The notes under the pieces are model-generated. The model was not told where the DNA came from. It worked only from the letters and a program-made list of their open reading frames with translations, and ran no database searches. A stretch of 64,000 nucleotides of DNA, from contig NW_026042702.1 of the NCBI RefSeq assembly GCF_023856365.1, positions 1 through 64,000 on the forward strand. Direction: 5' to 3'. Position numbers and translations under genes: made by a program. Positions 1 to 11,460 of this stretch are shown piece after piece. The stretch's first letter is position 1; each line of letters opens with the position of its first letter. This DNA comes from Brienomyrus brachyistius. Taxonomy: Eukaryota; Chordata; Actinopteri; Osteoglossiformes; Mormyridae.

Positions 1-918
1 GGCAAATCCACAAATATAATAGCAATCCACCAAGGTGCAAGTGCACCTAGCTCTTAAAGAAAATGTTAGAAAAAATTAGTTATAGCATGTTTAAACCATA
101 AACACAGCAGTGACTGAGTACATCCCTTGTGGACCAGGCGCCTGGCTTTGACTATTTTTCTGCCATTAAACTAGCAAAGGTGGCTTGGCCATGACGTAAA
201 ATAACTTGTGCCTTTAAATTGTTAAAAAAAAGTCCTGTGTGTTGTAAAGTGAGGTATGAAACAGATACCAGGTCGTTTCAGTAGACGGTCAGCGTACGTT
301 TTCTTCATGTGATTTTGTGGTTTCAAATGTTTCATTGGAATCAATAGTATTTGCCAATTTCCAGTTGCCAGGTAACTTCAATAATTTGAATAGAATACAT
401 GATAACATTTTAAACTAGATTACAGTTAATTGTTATTTTTCTGTTTAAAAAAGACAATTGCTGTAATTTACATACGACAAAACCTGTAAAAGACATTTTG
501 GAATTCTTTTCTAAATGAAATGAAGGTACTTTGTTACTCCCCTTGGGGAAATTCTATTTTCACCTACCCCATTTTGCCCTACTTGACACATGGGCACAGA
601 CGAAGGTGACAGCAAGCCTGGCAGCAAAGGGCAGCCACCTGTAGGGACACCCATGGAGCTGGGGGTTTTACAGTGATTAACAGCAATTTTGCAATACTTT
701 TCTGGCAGTTTTTTTTGCTAGGAATTTACAGTCAATTCTACACTGAAACAGACGTCATTCCTAAGCGCAGCATGGACTGCTTCTGGACACAGTATCAAAT
801 GTGACTTCCAGAGTCACTTGAGTAAGCTGGAGATGCTACATCCCCGGGTAAGATTACCTGCAGTAGGCAGCCTACCAAAAGAGGGCCTTTCCTGTTCCCT
901 TGGTGAATTAGAAAACCA
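1..918. other. Non-coding flank with a faded SINE-like piece
   Basis: No open frame with recognisable protein content. Bases about 530-690 (a short 'CCCTTGGGGAAATTCT' stretch, then 'GGGCAGCCACCTGTAGGG' and 'GGAGCTGGGGG') resemble the tail of the fish SINE better preserved at 12.2-12.4 kb. The rest is AT-rich and shows nothing I can name. Confidence 0.3.
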
Positions 919-1218
919 GTGGAGAGAGCTCTCCTGTTGCAGTTTCACAGAGATGAACAACATGGAGAACTTTGGATTGAGGTTTTGCAGTATGAGGGTG
1001 CTGAAGGAAAAAGGAGTTTTAAAGACATTGGTCTGCCTGTACTGCAGATTTTGTCTCTGCCCATTTCAGATGTTCATGTAAAGCGTGAATTTACTAATGT
1101 GACATTCCTTAAATATAACCACCGAAACAGAACGGTTGTAAATTTGCTGTCCAGATTGGTAGATGTACAACTTGGACTGCAAAGAGATGGACTGACACAG
1201 AGGCGGAGCTATGGATAG
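919..1218 (+). pseudogene. hAT transposase C-terminal dimerisation remnant
   Basis: A 99-codon open stretch whose middle (about residues 38-85) reads like the C-terminal dimerisation segment of hAT transposases: a hydrophobic 'LPVLQILSLPISD' run, then 'KREFTNVTFLKYNHRNR', matching the family pattern of a PxSN(A/C)xxER-F-S core followed by a K-x-K-x-R-N-R stretch and a Leu-rich tail. The family's catalytic RNase-H-like region is missing upstream, and there is no intron or start context that suggests a host gene. I read it as a decayed end of an old DNA transposon. The match rests on pattern only. Confidence 0.4.
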
Positions 1219-2170
1219 GCCTGGGTGGGATTGACAGCTGGGCCCACCCATTCAGATTAATGAAATTACATTTTTTATATATAAATTACCGGCTTCTAAC
1301 TGTTCCTATACATCACTGTTGTTACTGTGGCAAGTACAATAGAATGTGTGAGCTCCCTCTAGTGGTGCTCTAGGTAGAACACCACAGTCGTAGGTGTATT
1401 ATTGTTGCAGTCACCATGTTGTAAATATATAAGCCAATTTAAGAAAATTTGGGGTAATGAGTTTCACTCAGAAGTCCATCCATCAGCCACTTTTCCATAT
1501 TTAAAGGCTGCAGGAGGATGCTCACATGGAAAAAAAAGACTAATTCATTTCTTTATCCAAAACTATTTCTTTCCTCATTCATTAAAACGAAAAGAGCTTT
1601 AACTTGTGCGTGCATTGCTTCATTTTAAGCAGCATTATGGAGTATCATTGAAGATAGAAAAGTTTATGAAGGGTCTGATTTTCGACATCTTTTACTCCTG
1701 GTTTGGGCTATAAAATTGGAAGGAGTTGCCAAACATGACCGTGCAGGGTCTGCGCTGTTCTCATCTGTGAACAGTGTGTGGGTTTGTGGGTCAGGCATAA
1801 ATTTGGGGGGAGGGGCTCCCTCCAGCATTAAAATAGGGAGATATCCCCCAAAATAATATAATTCTTCATATTCAAAAAAGTACAGATAAAATTAATCTAT
1901 CTCACCAGTTAATGTAAAGTTTTTTCACCCCAAGCACACCTACCCTTCCCGAAAATGGTTTAGTCTGAAGTCCTGCTCTGGGGTACGTTTCCTATACCAC
2001 GATGCACTTTGCAAAAGACAAATATATATCAGGAAAATATATAGCAGGAGATGAAAGAAAAAAGATACATTCTGCGGGCCTCCCAGACATCTGTGCTTTC
2101 TACTCCCCAGCCACTTCCTCTTGGCCCACCAACATTTGTCCCCCTGTAGTGTGATCACCAGGGTTCCTCA
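1219..2170. other. Gene-free AT-rich stretch
   Basis: Short open frames here have no recognisable domain or splice context. Nothing else stands out. Confidence 0.4.
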
Positions 2171-2665
2171 ATGTGTGGCACCTCCACACCTGGCTCCTCT
2201 ACATCAGCCATCCCTCCTATAGGCCCCTCTACATCAGGGCGACACTGTCCCCTGAGTCCCCAGAATACCTTTCAGTCTGGTAGATCACCAAACCCCAACC
2301 ATCCTGCTTCCTTGTCACCACACGCCCCTCCTTCCCCCCACGCACTCAAGCCCACTGGTGCAGAAACATTCGCTGCCAATGTAGTGAAGAGCTCCTCAGG
2401 TCTGAAGGTGGAAAAAATATCTGTTCTGAGGGGCATCCGGGAGGAACCGGCAGCCCTGATGGAGCAGTATGAAAGACACCATAAAGAGGTGATCGCCTAC
2501 CGGAGAGAGACACTGGCCTTACTGGCCCAAAGGGTCAGGAGGCCCAGTGTGACAATATACTGTATCTCCCCACCTCTTAATGTCAAGGGCGCCTCCAAGG
2601 GGCGGCCACATCCCTCCTTGGAAACCTCTGGCCACCCCTGTGGCAGCCCCCAAATATGGCTGTAG
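2171..2665 (+). CDS. Pro/Ser-rich protein fragment with helical tail (copy 1)
   Basis: Open frame of 164 codons. Residues 1-70 are Pro/Ser/Thr-rich and probably disordered; residues about 85-130 form a charged helical stretch ('REEPAALMEQYERHHKE') followed by a basic region. A poly-A-like signal (AATAAA, about 2778) follows the stop by about 110 bases. This architecture, a disordered linker then a charged helix, is common at the C-terminus of Myb/SANT-like accessory proteins of PIF/Harbinger-type transposons, but the DNA-binding part is not visible here, so that is only a guess. Residues from about 25 onward are repeated almost identically at 4618-5042. It may be a last exon. Confidence 0.3.
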   Translation: MCGTSTPGSSTSAIPPIGPSTSGRHCPLSPQNTFQSGRSPNPNHPASLSPHAPPSPHALKPTGAETFAANVVKSSSGLKVEKISVLRGIREEPAALMEQYERHHKEVIAYRRETLALLAQRVRRPSVTIYCISPPLNVKGASKGRPHPSLETSGHPCGSPQIWL

Positions 2666-2989
2666 AGAGATTGTTTTATAGCGAAAGCTGTGGTGCACTC
2701 AGGGACCATTAACTGTGTAGCACCTGGGGCCTGCATCATGAAACTGAAAGTCTGAGTTAGAACAAAAGTTTTAGCCTAATAAAGTCAAACAAATGCAATG
2801 CGCGATCATAAAAATCATGCCTGTAAGAAGGCTCCTGCAGTTTTAAGGGCGCACCGGTGCATGCAAAGGACTGTGGGTGCACTGTGGGGACACCGAGGCA
2901 CGCGCTGACAGCGTGTTAGAACTTAAAGTTTTTCCTGGTCAGCAATATATGGAAGTCCTTACATTATATGTATGTATTAAGTTATATAA

Positions 2990-3262
2990 TTTCACCAGTT
3001 TACTGTATATATTGGTATCCATATCATTTATGTAAATTAGGAACAATAGTGGTCCTAAAATCGAACCCTGCGGTACCCCACTATGAACGCAAGCCCACTG
3101 TGACATTGTGCCTCTTATAACTACTCGCTGTTTCCTATCTGTTAACCAGTTATCAATCCAGGTGGCTACGGTACCTAAAATACCTGTCACTTTGAGTTTA
3201 AGTAGGAGCCTCTTGTGGGGGACAACATCAAAAGCCTTTTGGAAATCTAAGTAGATGACAAG
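2990..3262 (-). mobile_element. CR1-like LINE fragment left in duplication unit 1
   Basis: Equivalent to 6732-7003 in unit 2. It encodes on the minus strand the reverse-transcriptase stretch around 'HSGVPQGSILGPLLF' and stops abruptly before the YxDD-type motif, at the deletion junction. Confidence 0.75.
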
Positions 3263-3544
3263 TAGTCAGCACCCTGCACTTCTTAGTATTTTAGAAGTTA
3301 TGTTTTTCATTGGGTCGAACTTGCTATATCTTGACGTTAAAATTTAGAAAGCTATGTGATTTAAAAGTACTTTTTTCACTTTAATATGACATTATTTTAT
3401 TAATGCTATATTATTCGTTAAACTTTTGTTTTAGTAGTGTGTGAGATCACAATCACCAGTTACAGCTACTCTTTGCTGAAACAGACATTAGACTAATTAT
3501 GTCTGGATAACTGAGTACATACTGTATTGTGCATTTTTTCCCAG

Positions 3545-4482
3545 TGGCGAGTCTCCAAAGTTAGCCAGACTTCTGCATCAAGCTGCAAGGATATTAATGA
3601 GACAGTCTGAAAATTCAGACATAGTTGTAGCAGAAGCGACATCACTGGTGTCAAATCAAACACCTGGGGTGTCAACCTCAGCCAGTCTTTCTGCACTTGT
3701 TGCACATTCTGAATTTAACACATCTAGACAGGACCAGATTGAAAGAAATCTAGTCCAGCTGTTCCAGTTGTATGACCGTTTTAAGAGGACAAAGGGACCC
3801 ATACCAAAGGGTGAAATAGAGAGCAAGTATAACAACAGAGTCATGGACACATGACTTCTTCTGTTTTGCGGAAAAAGATGTCCATCCTTTGCCAGAAGAA
3901 CATAGTCATTTACAGAACTGTGGCCTAGGTAGGAAGCGAATAACATTCCCAGATAAAAATGGCAATTACAAAGACCTCTGAGATGTCCTGTATGCAGCTT
4001 ATCCACCACTTAATACTTCTGGAGGATTTCAAATTTTGGCATGTTTTAGATCAATATATTTGGAACCTCTGCCAATACCACCCAATGGATATAGCGTGAA
4101 ATACCTTAGAACAGAGAGTGGTTTGAATCAGGCAGTCGACTATATCCGTCCACTCCGTCCAAGTTAGCATAAGCACAGATGGATTGTGTAAGCTTAATGA
4201 GGTTAGTCACAAAAAATCTTGCCTTTTTTGTACACTTGTAAATGTTTCATGAAAGCATCTCACTTCTCCTACGAAATATCTTCAATTTCTTTAAACTACT
4301 ACAAATAATTACTAAATAGAGTTATGTTCAGAGATTTACATATGTCTTGTTTGTATTATGCTGTGTTTAACTGTTATGCTTTCTACCTTAAGGGCCAAGC
4401 ATTGGTGCTGGAAAAATGTCAGACCTGTAGAAATTATATTCCCATGCAGTCTCTAGTTCAGCATGTTGAACAGTGCTCAAGG
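3545..4482 (+). pseudogene. HECT E3 ligase-like (G2E3-like), duplicated 5' exons
   Basis: Exon after a 'TTTTTTCCCAG' acceptor reads PSGESPKLARLLHQAARIL... into residues about 3597-3838, then a frameshift; the +1 frame continues as 'SWTHDFFCFAEKDVHPLP' and on to about 4165 with one internal stop (TGA near 3980). A second exon (about 4393-4481) reads 'CQTCRNYIPMQSLVQHVEQC', a C-x2-C...H-x4-C zinc-finger pattern, and ends at a GT donor. The same exons with the same lesions lie at 7285-8222, where they lead into UIM and HECT exons. This copy has no downstream HECT part of its own. Fish genomes carry many G2/M-phase E3 ligase-like HECT genes of this kind; the family name is from recall. Confidence 0.55.
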
Positions 4483-4617
4483 TAAAATACATGATTTAGA
4501 CTTTTTTTGTCTTGCATCACCTGAGACATTATTTCAATGTGTGTTAAATGGACTTTAAAACTCGCTGAGCATTTGTTAAAGTATTTAGATGTATGCTGAG
4601 TGATTTTAATGTATCAT

Positions 4618-5042
4618 TTCACTGTCCCCTGAGTCCCCAGAATACCTTTCAGTCTGGTAGATCACCAAACGCCAACCATCCTGCTTCCTTGTCACCACAC
4701 GCCCCTCCTTCCCCCCACGCACTCAAGCCCACTGGTGCAGAAACATTCGCTGCCAATGTAGTGAAGAGCTCCTCAGGTCTGAAGGTGGAAAAAATATCTG
4801 TTCTGAGGGGCATCCGGGAGGAACCGGCAGCCCTGATGGAGCAGTATGAAAGACACCATAAAGAGGTGATCGCCTACCGGAGAGAGACACTGGCCTTACT
4901 GGCCCAAAGGGTCAGGAGGCCCAGTGTGACAATATACTGTATCTCCCCACCTCTTAATGTCAAGGGCGCCTCCAAGGGGCGGCCACATCCCTCCTTGGAA
5001 ACCTCTGGCCACCCCTGTGGCAGCCCCCAAATATGGCTGTAG
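4618..5042 (+). CDS. Pro/Ser-rich protein fragment (copy 2)
   Basis: Repeat of 2240-2665, differing at one residue (Ala for Pro at the single substitution). It lacks the first ~25 codons of copy 1 because the duplication breakpoint cuts it; the upstream bases belong to the end of unit 1. The poly-A-like signal is repeated near 5155. Function unknown. Confidence 0.3.
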
Positions 5043-5366
5043 AGAGATTGTTTTATAGCGAAAGCTGTGGTGCACTCAGGGACCATTAACTGTGTAGCAC
5101 CTGGGGCCTGCATCATGAAACTGAAAGTCTGAGTTAGAACAAAAGTTTTAGCCTAATAAAGTCAAACAAATGCAATGCGCGATCATAAAAATCATGCCTG
5201 TAAGAAGGCTCCTGCAGTTTTAAGGGCGCACCGGTGCATGCAAAGGACTGTGGGTGCACTGTGGGGACACCGAGGCACGCGCTGACAGCGTGTTAGAACT
5301 TAAAGTTTTTCCTGGTCAGCAATATATGGAAGTCCTTACATTATATGTATGTATTAAGTTATATAA

Positions 5367-5829
5367 TTGTGCTATGTAATTACCGAATGACGCTAAACTC
5401 ATTTAGTTTGGCTTTAATTATGCTGATGTTTAATGCCGGTGTTGTGCTGCAAACTGCCCCTCTGCCACGGATTGTAATCTTTCATTTTAAAGGAAGTGTA
5501 ACTTCATTTATCTTGCTTTAAGCAAACTGAAAACTCACATTACTTGTTTATAATGATATTTTACAGACAAACCTGAAGTTAAGATTAACTACCTCCTGTA
5601 AAACGTCGCAAATGTGACATGATTTAAAGGCGACAGTAATGCTTCGCTTTTCGACGACAGACGCCTTCAGTCGCAAGAAGTGTTTCATTTTCTTGAATAA
5701 TATTTTTGATACTTTGTTGAATTAATTCTGCCTCGATATTTTTGATATTCTGTCTTCTTTTCATACTTATAATGCGGCGAATAGCTTCATACTCGGCACA
5801 TCACACCTGGAAATAAAATAACATCGAAC
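5367..5829. other. Sequence present only in duplication unit 2
   Basis: AT-rich, no protein signal. It forms the left part of the segment that unit 1 lacks, next to the LINE 3' end. Confidence 0.5.
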
Positions 5830-7003
5830 TAAGCAACAGAAGTAATCAGAACATAAGAACATAAGAACTATACAAACGAGAGGAGGCCATTCGGCCCATC
5901 AAGCTCGCTTGGGGAGAACTAAACTAATAGCTCAGAGTCGTTAAAATCTTATCTAGCTCTGATTTAAAGGAACCCAAGGATTCAGCTTGCACTACATTAT
6001 CAGGAAGGCTATTCCATACTCTGACTACACGCTGCGTAAAGAAGTGCTTCCTTAAATCCAGCTTGAAATGTTCTCCCGCTAATTTCCACCTATGGCCACG
6101 AGTTCGTGTATTTAAACTAATGCTGAAGTAACTATTTGGTTGAACAGCATCCAAACCTGTTAGAATCTTATATACCTAGATCATGTCCCCCCTCAATCTC
6201 CTTTGCTTGAGACTGAACAGATTTAGCTCAAGTAACCGTTCCTCGTATGACATTCCTCTAAGACCAGGAATCATTTTTGTAGCCCTACGCTGCACCTTTT
6301 CTAAGGCCACAATGTCCTTTTTAAGATATGGTGACCAAACCTGCACACAATATTCTAGGTGAGGTCTCACCAAGGAATTGTATAATCTTAGCATTACCTC
6401 CCTTGACTTAAACTCCACACACCTGGAGATATACCCCAACATCCTATTGGCCTTTTTTATTGCTTCCCCACACTGGCGAGAATGGGACATGGAAGCATCA
6501 ACATACACACCAAGGTCTTTCTCATGATCAGCTACCTTTATTTCAGTGACACCCATGAAATACCTGTACTTTATATTTCTGCTCCCTAGATGGAGTACCT
6601 TACATTTATCGACGTTAAATTTCATCTGCCAGGTATCGGCCCAGTCACTAATTAAATCAAGATCCCGCTGTAGCTGCTGAGCCACTAATTCAGTATCTGC
6701 TACACCACCCACCTTGGTGTCATCTGCAAATTTCACCAGTTTACTGTATATATTGGTATCCATATCATTTATGTAAATTAGGAACAATAGTGGTCCTAAA
6801 ATCGAACCCTGCGGTACCCCACTATGAACGCAAGCCCACTGTGACATTGTGCCTCTTATAACTACTCGCTGTTTCCTATCTGTTAACCAGTTATCAATCC
6901 AGGTGGCTACGGTACCTAAAATACCTGTCACTTTGAGTTTAAGTAGGAGCCTCTTGTGGGGGACAACATCAAAAGCCTTTTGGAAATCTAAGTAGATGAC
7001 AAG
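5830..7003 (-). mobile_element. CR1-like LINE, 5'-truncated
   Basis: The minus strand encodes the palm and thumb of a non-LTR reverse transcriptase: 'FQKAFDVVPH' near 6970, 'GVPQGSILGPLLF', then 'KFADDTKVGG' with the catalytic ADD, then a thumb ending 'WNSLPDNVVQAESL' near 5985. The reading frame is broken only by one in-frame TAG (6176-6178), after which the same frame continues to 5924. The 3' end shows short 'ACATAAGA' repeats (5852-5868). The endonuclease and N-terminal part are absent (5' truncation typical of LINE insertion). CR1/L3 group membership is inferred from the RT style and 3' repeat. Confidence 0.8.
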
Positions 7004-7284
7004 TAGTCAGCACCCTGCACTTCTTAGTATTTAGAAGTTATGTTTTTCATTGGGTCGAACTTGCTATATCTTGACGTTAAAATTTAGAAAGCTATGTGAT
7101 TTAAAAGTACTTTTTTCACTTTAATATGACATTATTTTATTAATGCTATATTATTCGTTAAACTTTTGTTTTAGTAGTGTGTGAGATCACAATCACCAGT
7201 TACAGCTACTCTTTGCTGAAACAGACATTAGACTAATTATGTCTGGATAACTGAGTACATACTGTATTGTGCATTTTTTCCCAG

Positions 7285-10093
7285 TGGCGAGTCTCCAAAG
7301 TTAGCCAGACTTCTGCATCAAGCTGCAAGGATATTAATGAGACAGTCTGAAAATTCAGACATAGTTGTAGCAGAAGCGACATCACTGGTGTCAAATCAAA
7401 CACCTGGGGTGTCAACCTCAGCCAGTCTTTCTGCACTTGTTGCACATTCTGAATTTAACACATCTAGACAGGACCAGATTGAAAGAAATCTAGTCCAGCT
7501 GTTCCAGTTGTATGACCGTTTTAAGAGGACAAAGGGACCCATACCAAAGGGTGAAATAGAGAGCAAGTATAACAACAGAGTCATGGACACATGACTTCTT
7601 CTGTTTTGCGGAAAAAGATGTCCATCCTTTGCCAGAAGAACATAGTCATTTACAGAACTGTGGCCTAGGTAGGAAGCGAATAACATTCCCAGATAAAAAT
7701 GGCAATTACAAAGACCTCTGAGATGTCCTGTATGCAGCTTATCCACCACTTAATACTTCTGGAGGATTTCAAATTTTGGCATGTTTTAGATCAATATATT
7801 TGGAACCTCTGCCAATACCACCCAATGGATATAGCGTGAAATACCTTAGAACAGAGAGTGGTTTGAATCAGGCAGTCGACTATATCCGTCCACTCCGTCC
7901 AAGTTAGCATAAGCACAGATGGATTGTGTAAGCTTAATGAGGTTAGTCACAAAAAATCTTGCCTTTTTTGTACACTTGTAAATGTTTCATGAAAGCATCT
8001 CACTTCTCCTACGAAATATCTTCAATTTCTTTAAACTACTACAAATAATTACTAAATAGAGTTATGTTCAGAGATTTACATATGTCTTGTTTGTATTATG
8101 CTGTGTTTAACTGTTATGCTTTCTACCTTAAGGGCCAAGCATTGGTGCTGGAAAAATGTCAGACCTGTAGAAATTATATTCCCATGCAGTCTCTAGTTCA
8201 GCATGTTGAACAGTGCTCAAGGTAAAATACATGATTTAGACTTTTTTTGTCTTGCATCACCTGAGACATTATTTCAATGTGTGTTAAATGGACTTTAAAA
8301 CTCGCTGAGCATTTGTTAAAGTATTTAGATGTATGCTGAGTGATTTTAATGTATCATTTAAATGAAAATGTCTTTATATTCTTCTTCTTGTAAAGCAAAA
8401 CCAACAGCCAGATACCAGATGCCAGGCAGAGGAAGCACCTTGTACTTCACAATCACTAGCTAACATCCAAGCTGATATCACCCCGCAGATTTTAACTTCC
8501 ACTGTTATAGACAAAGAAAGTCCATCTGTTTGTACATACAGGTATGATTAATGTAAATGAGGTCTCAGAAAGATAGAAAATGTAAGAACAACCTCAAATG
8601 AGCAAATTTTTTCAGGGACTATTTGGACCTTGTTTGCTCTGATGTGAGTGAGTCAGAGGATGAACAAATCAGTCGAGCTATAGAAGAGTCATTGATAGAA
8701 ATGTCAAGTGAGTTTAATGTTCAAATGTCGCAATTTTGTTATGTAGTGTTTTTTTATGTTTGGTTGTGTGACTGTCTTTTCAGGCTGCAGGATGTCTTGC
8801 AGATGCTGCAAAAGGAATATTGATAAGGATGAAGCTCTTCGCTTCAACATCAACCGGAAGAACATTTAGGATGGTGCTGTCCGCACAATGAGGAGACCAA
8901 ATTTCTCTGCCAGAAAGAGAATTGATGCCAAATTCACTTATGAGGGAAATTCTGTAGAAGCAGTTTATATGGGTGGCCCAATGAGGGAGTTCTTCAGACT
9001 TGCATTTCAACATATAAGGCAGAGCCCAGTGTTCACAGGTTCTGACTACCAGCGAGTTTTGGAGTGCCATATATGTGTGTAAGTGTTGCAGAGGGAAACC
9101 ATCAAACATTTCATATATATGTCAGGCTTTGGTTACTGTTGAGAATGTAATTGCATGATTTCTCATCTTTCTCTGGTAGCTTTAAAAGAAAACAGCTACT
9201 TTTATGCAGGAGAGTTGATTGCAATGGGCATAGTTCAAGGAGGACCATCCCCACGTTTCTTTGCTCCAGTCTTGTATCAAGCCATAGTGTCAGGTGCAGA
9301 AAGTGCAGACATTGAGGACATTCATGATCATGAATTAAAAAGCTTGCTGTCAGAGGTAGGGGAAGAACGTGAATAATTGCATTTCAGACTGCTGTACAAT
9401 TTTAAAATGGTGTTTATAGCAATGTTTACGTATTCTTTAGTACGTTTTGTCAGTTCTCTTTATGCTCATGTGCATTTGAAAAGCTTGATATTAATGTTTG
9501 CATGAACAAATAATTCACTGTAAAAATAAATGTTTTCAATCCAGTGTCAAGTTGTGGCTTCAGAGTTTAAGAAAAACCTGAACAAAGCTGTTGAAAGATG
9601 TGAGACCCACCTGATGCTGGCTGGATGTCTGCGAAGCATCTCTGTCAGTAATAAAAATGAAGTGGTGCAAGACGTCATTAATTGGTTTGTCCTTCAGGAT
9701 AAGGAAACACTTTGAAAGGCATGTTCCTCATCATGTATTATCCATGTTCAAAGTTTATAGGGCATTCAAAATTAGTGGATGTTTTTTTTCTCTTTTGATC
9801 AATGTATCAAAATTTTTTATAGGTTCCAGGATGGGCTTCGTAGCTGTGGACTACTGGATGCTATCCAGAGCCATCCAGGCGTATTCAGAACGGTATTTAC
9901 AAAGATCAACGAAAAGCTTACAGCTGAGAGTATTGAACAGCAGTTTACAGAACAAAGGTCTGAGCGAGGGAGCGACAAATACAAAATCGAAAATGAAGCT
10001 ATCTCTTGGATGCTAAGAGAAGGTATTCCTCAACCACAATTAGAACCAAACTTAAAAGGATATGGAATTCTAAAGAATGATGGTTCTTCCTAA
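7285..10093 (+). pseudogene. HECT E3 ubiquitin ligase-like (G2E3-like) pseudogene
   Basis: Exons, as judged from acceptor/donor sites: 7285-7905 (frameshift and a TGA as in copy 1), 8133-8221 (C2HC finger), 8395-8541, 8612-8708, 8783-9077, 9180-9355, 9545-9713 and 9823-10093. Exon 8612-8708 encodes 'EDEQISRAIEESLIE', a textbook ubiquitin-interacting motif with the A-I-x-x-S core. Exon 8783-9077 encodes the start of a HECT N-lobe ('GAVRTMRRPNFSARKRI', 'GGPMREFFRLAFQH') but needs a one-base frame change near 8817 and has TAG where the family has a Trp codon before 'DGAVR'. Exon 9180-9355 ('YFYAGELIAMGIVQGG') and the next two continue the N-lobe. No C-lobe with the catalytic Cys follows the stop at 10091-10093. 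Several lesions plus the missing catalytic lobe make it a pseudogene; a HECT-derived non-catalytic protein is unlikely. Confidence 0.65.
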
Positions 10094-10528
10094 TATCAGC
10101 ACTACATATATTTAAGTAAAATTCAGCCTTATTTACTTTATACATGGAACCTGGCAAAAGCAGCCAGCCATTACTGACACATGAGAAATTATAGATAGAA
10201 CATTTTTCTTCTAAAATGTATAGTAATTTGTATCAAAATTGTAACTAATTAAAAATTAACTGACTAAGTATATATGACTATACTATACGCTACATAGTGC
10301 AGGACAGTTACACTTATTTTTGCATTGTTCATTGATTTTGCTTCATACAGGTTGATAGAACTGTTTGTTGTTACATTATTTTTACACTACAGAGACTTAA
10401 ACTGTGCCTTATTGGCTCTTAAACTCAGAATCTCTCGAGTCCCCTTTAGGAACAGGCTGGGTCATATGATTTGACATGTTACACACTGGATAACTGTAAC
10501 AGGTTTTCTCCTATATATCCCATACATG
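10094..10528. other. Gene-free stretch
   Basis: AT-rich, 3' of the HECT-like pseudogene. No feature recognised. Confidence 0.4.
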
Positions 10529-10715
10529 GGGATGGCACAGTGGTGCAGTGGTTAGCACTGTTGTCTCACAACTCTGGGACCATCCAACCATCCATCTTCT
10601 GAAACTGCTTCTCCTGTTCAGGGCCGCAGGGGCTTCTCCTGTTCAGGGCCGCATTTAAACCCAAATCCCAGAGGTGTGAGGCGAAAGCGCTAACCACTGC
10701 ATCACCGTGCCACCC
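10529..10715. repeat. Two V-SINE/DANA-like fragments in inverted order
   Basis: 10529-10581 is the plus-strand tRNA-like head ('GGTGCAGTGGTTAGCACTG'). 10582-10715 is a minus-strand copy from its (CATC) tail to its head ('GCTAACCACTGCATCACC'), with a 27-base internal duplication of 'GGGCTTCTCCTGTTCAGG'. The bulk of both elements is deleted, which leaves a head-to-head arrangement. Confidence 0.65.
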
Positions 10716-10774
10716 GCCTCTGGGAACATACTGCGGTTAATTGGAGTTAACAAGTTGACCATGAGTGTGAATGG

Positions 10775-11335
10775 TGCACACAGGCAGGCATGTAAGTAGG
10801 CAGGCATGTAAGTAGGCAGGCATGTAAGTAGGCAGGCAGACAGGCAAGCGCGCGCGAACACAGACAGGCAAGTATGCACACATGCATAAAGGCACTCCTC
10901 CAAACAGTCAAGCACACACGCACACAGGCAGGCACACACACACATAGGCACGCACAAATGTACGCACACAGGCACGCACGCAGACACACACACACATAGG
11001 CAGGCACAGACACAGGTAGGCTCACAGGCACTCAGAGGCACCCATGCATGCAAGGACACACAGAGACACAGGTGCATACAAGCACACAGGAATGCACGGA
11101 CACAGGCACGCAAGCACAGGCATGCACAGAGGCATGCACACACACAGACATATACACACAGGCAGGCACACACACGGACACACACAGGCGCGCAGACAGG
11201 TAGGTACTTACACAGGAATGCACGCACCCACACAAGCACGCATGCACTCACACAGGCAGACATGTACACAGGCACGCAGACAGGTAGGTACTTACACAGG
11301 CATGCACACATGCAGGCACGCATGCACGCACAAAA
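10775..11335. repeat. CA-rich minisatellite
   Basis: About 560 bases of degenerate 'CACACAGGCA'-type units, starting with four copies of a 16-base 'AGGCAGGCATGTAAGT' unit. Long open frames here on both strands are low-complexity artefacts (Cys/Val/Ala-rich on one strand, His/Thr-rich on the other). Confidence 0.85.
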
Positions 11336-11460
11336 CTCCTCGTCCTTAACCCAGGACTTCCAAACATAAGCAAAACACAGTTACAATATTAGTTGTAATT
11401 ATTAGCATTAGTAAGATTCCCCTTACATTGCATAATAGGTAAGAAATAAATGGATGTAGG

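Larger units (their letters stand above)
2236..8358 (+). repeat. Imperfect direct tandem duplication, two units
   Basis: Unit 1 is about 2236-4617 and unit 2 is 4618-8358. Within them 2236-2989 matches 4618-5366 and 2990-4617 matches 6732-8358, almost base for base; I see one substitution (near 2297/4672) and a one-base indel (near 3290/7029). Unit 2 has about 1.36 kb that unit 1 lacks (5367-6731), which holds most of a CR1-like LINE. The unit 1 junction falls in a shared ATT/ATTT. Upstream and downstream breakpoints meet as 'GTATCATTT|CACTGTCCCC'. Either a very recent duplication followed by deletion, or two haplotypes joined in assembly. Confidence 0.85.

Noticed and set aside
10655..11349. 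Long open frames on both strands (up to 222 codons) rich in Cys, Val, Ala or His, Thr
   Set aside because: They are readings of the CA-rich minisatellite; composition is set by the repeat, not by selection.
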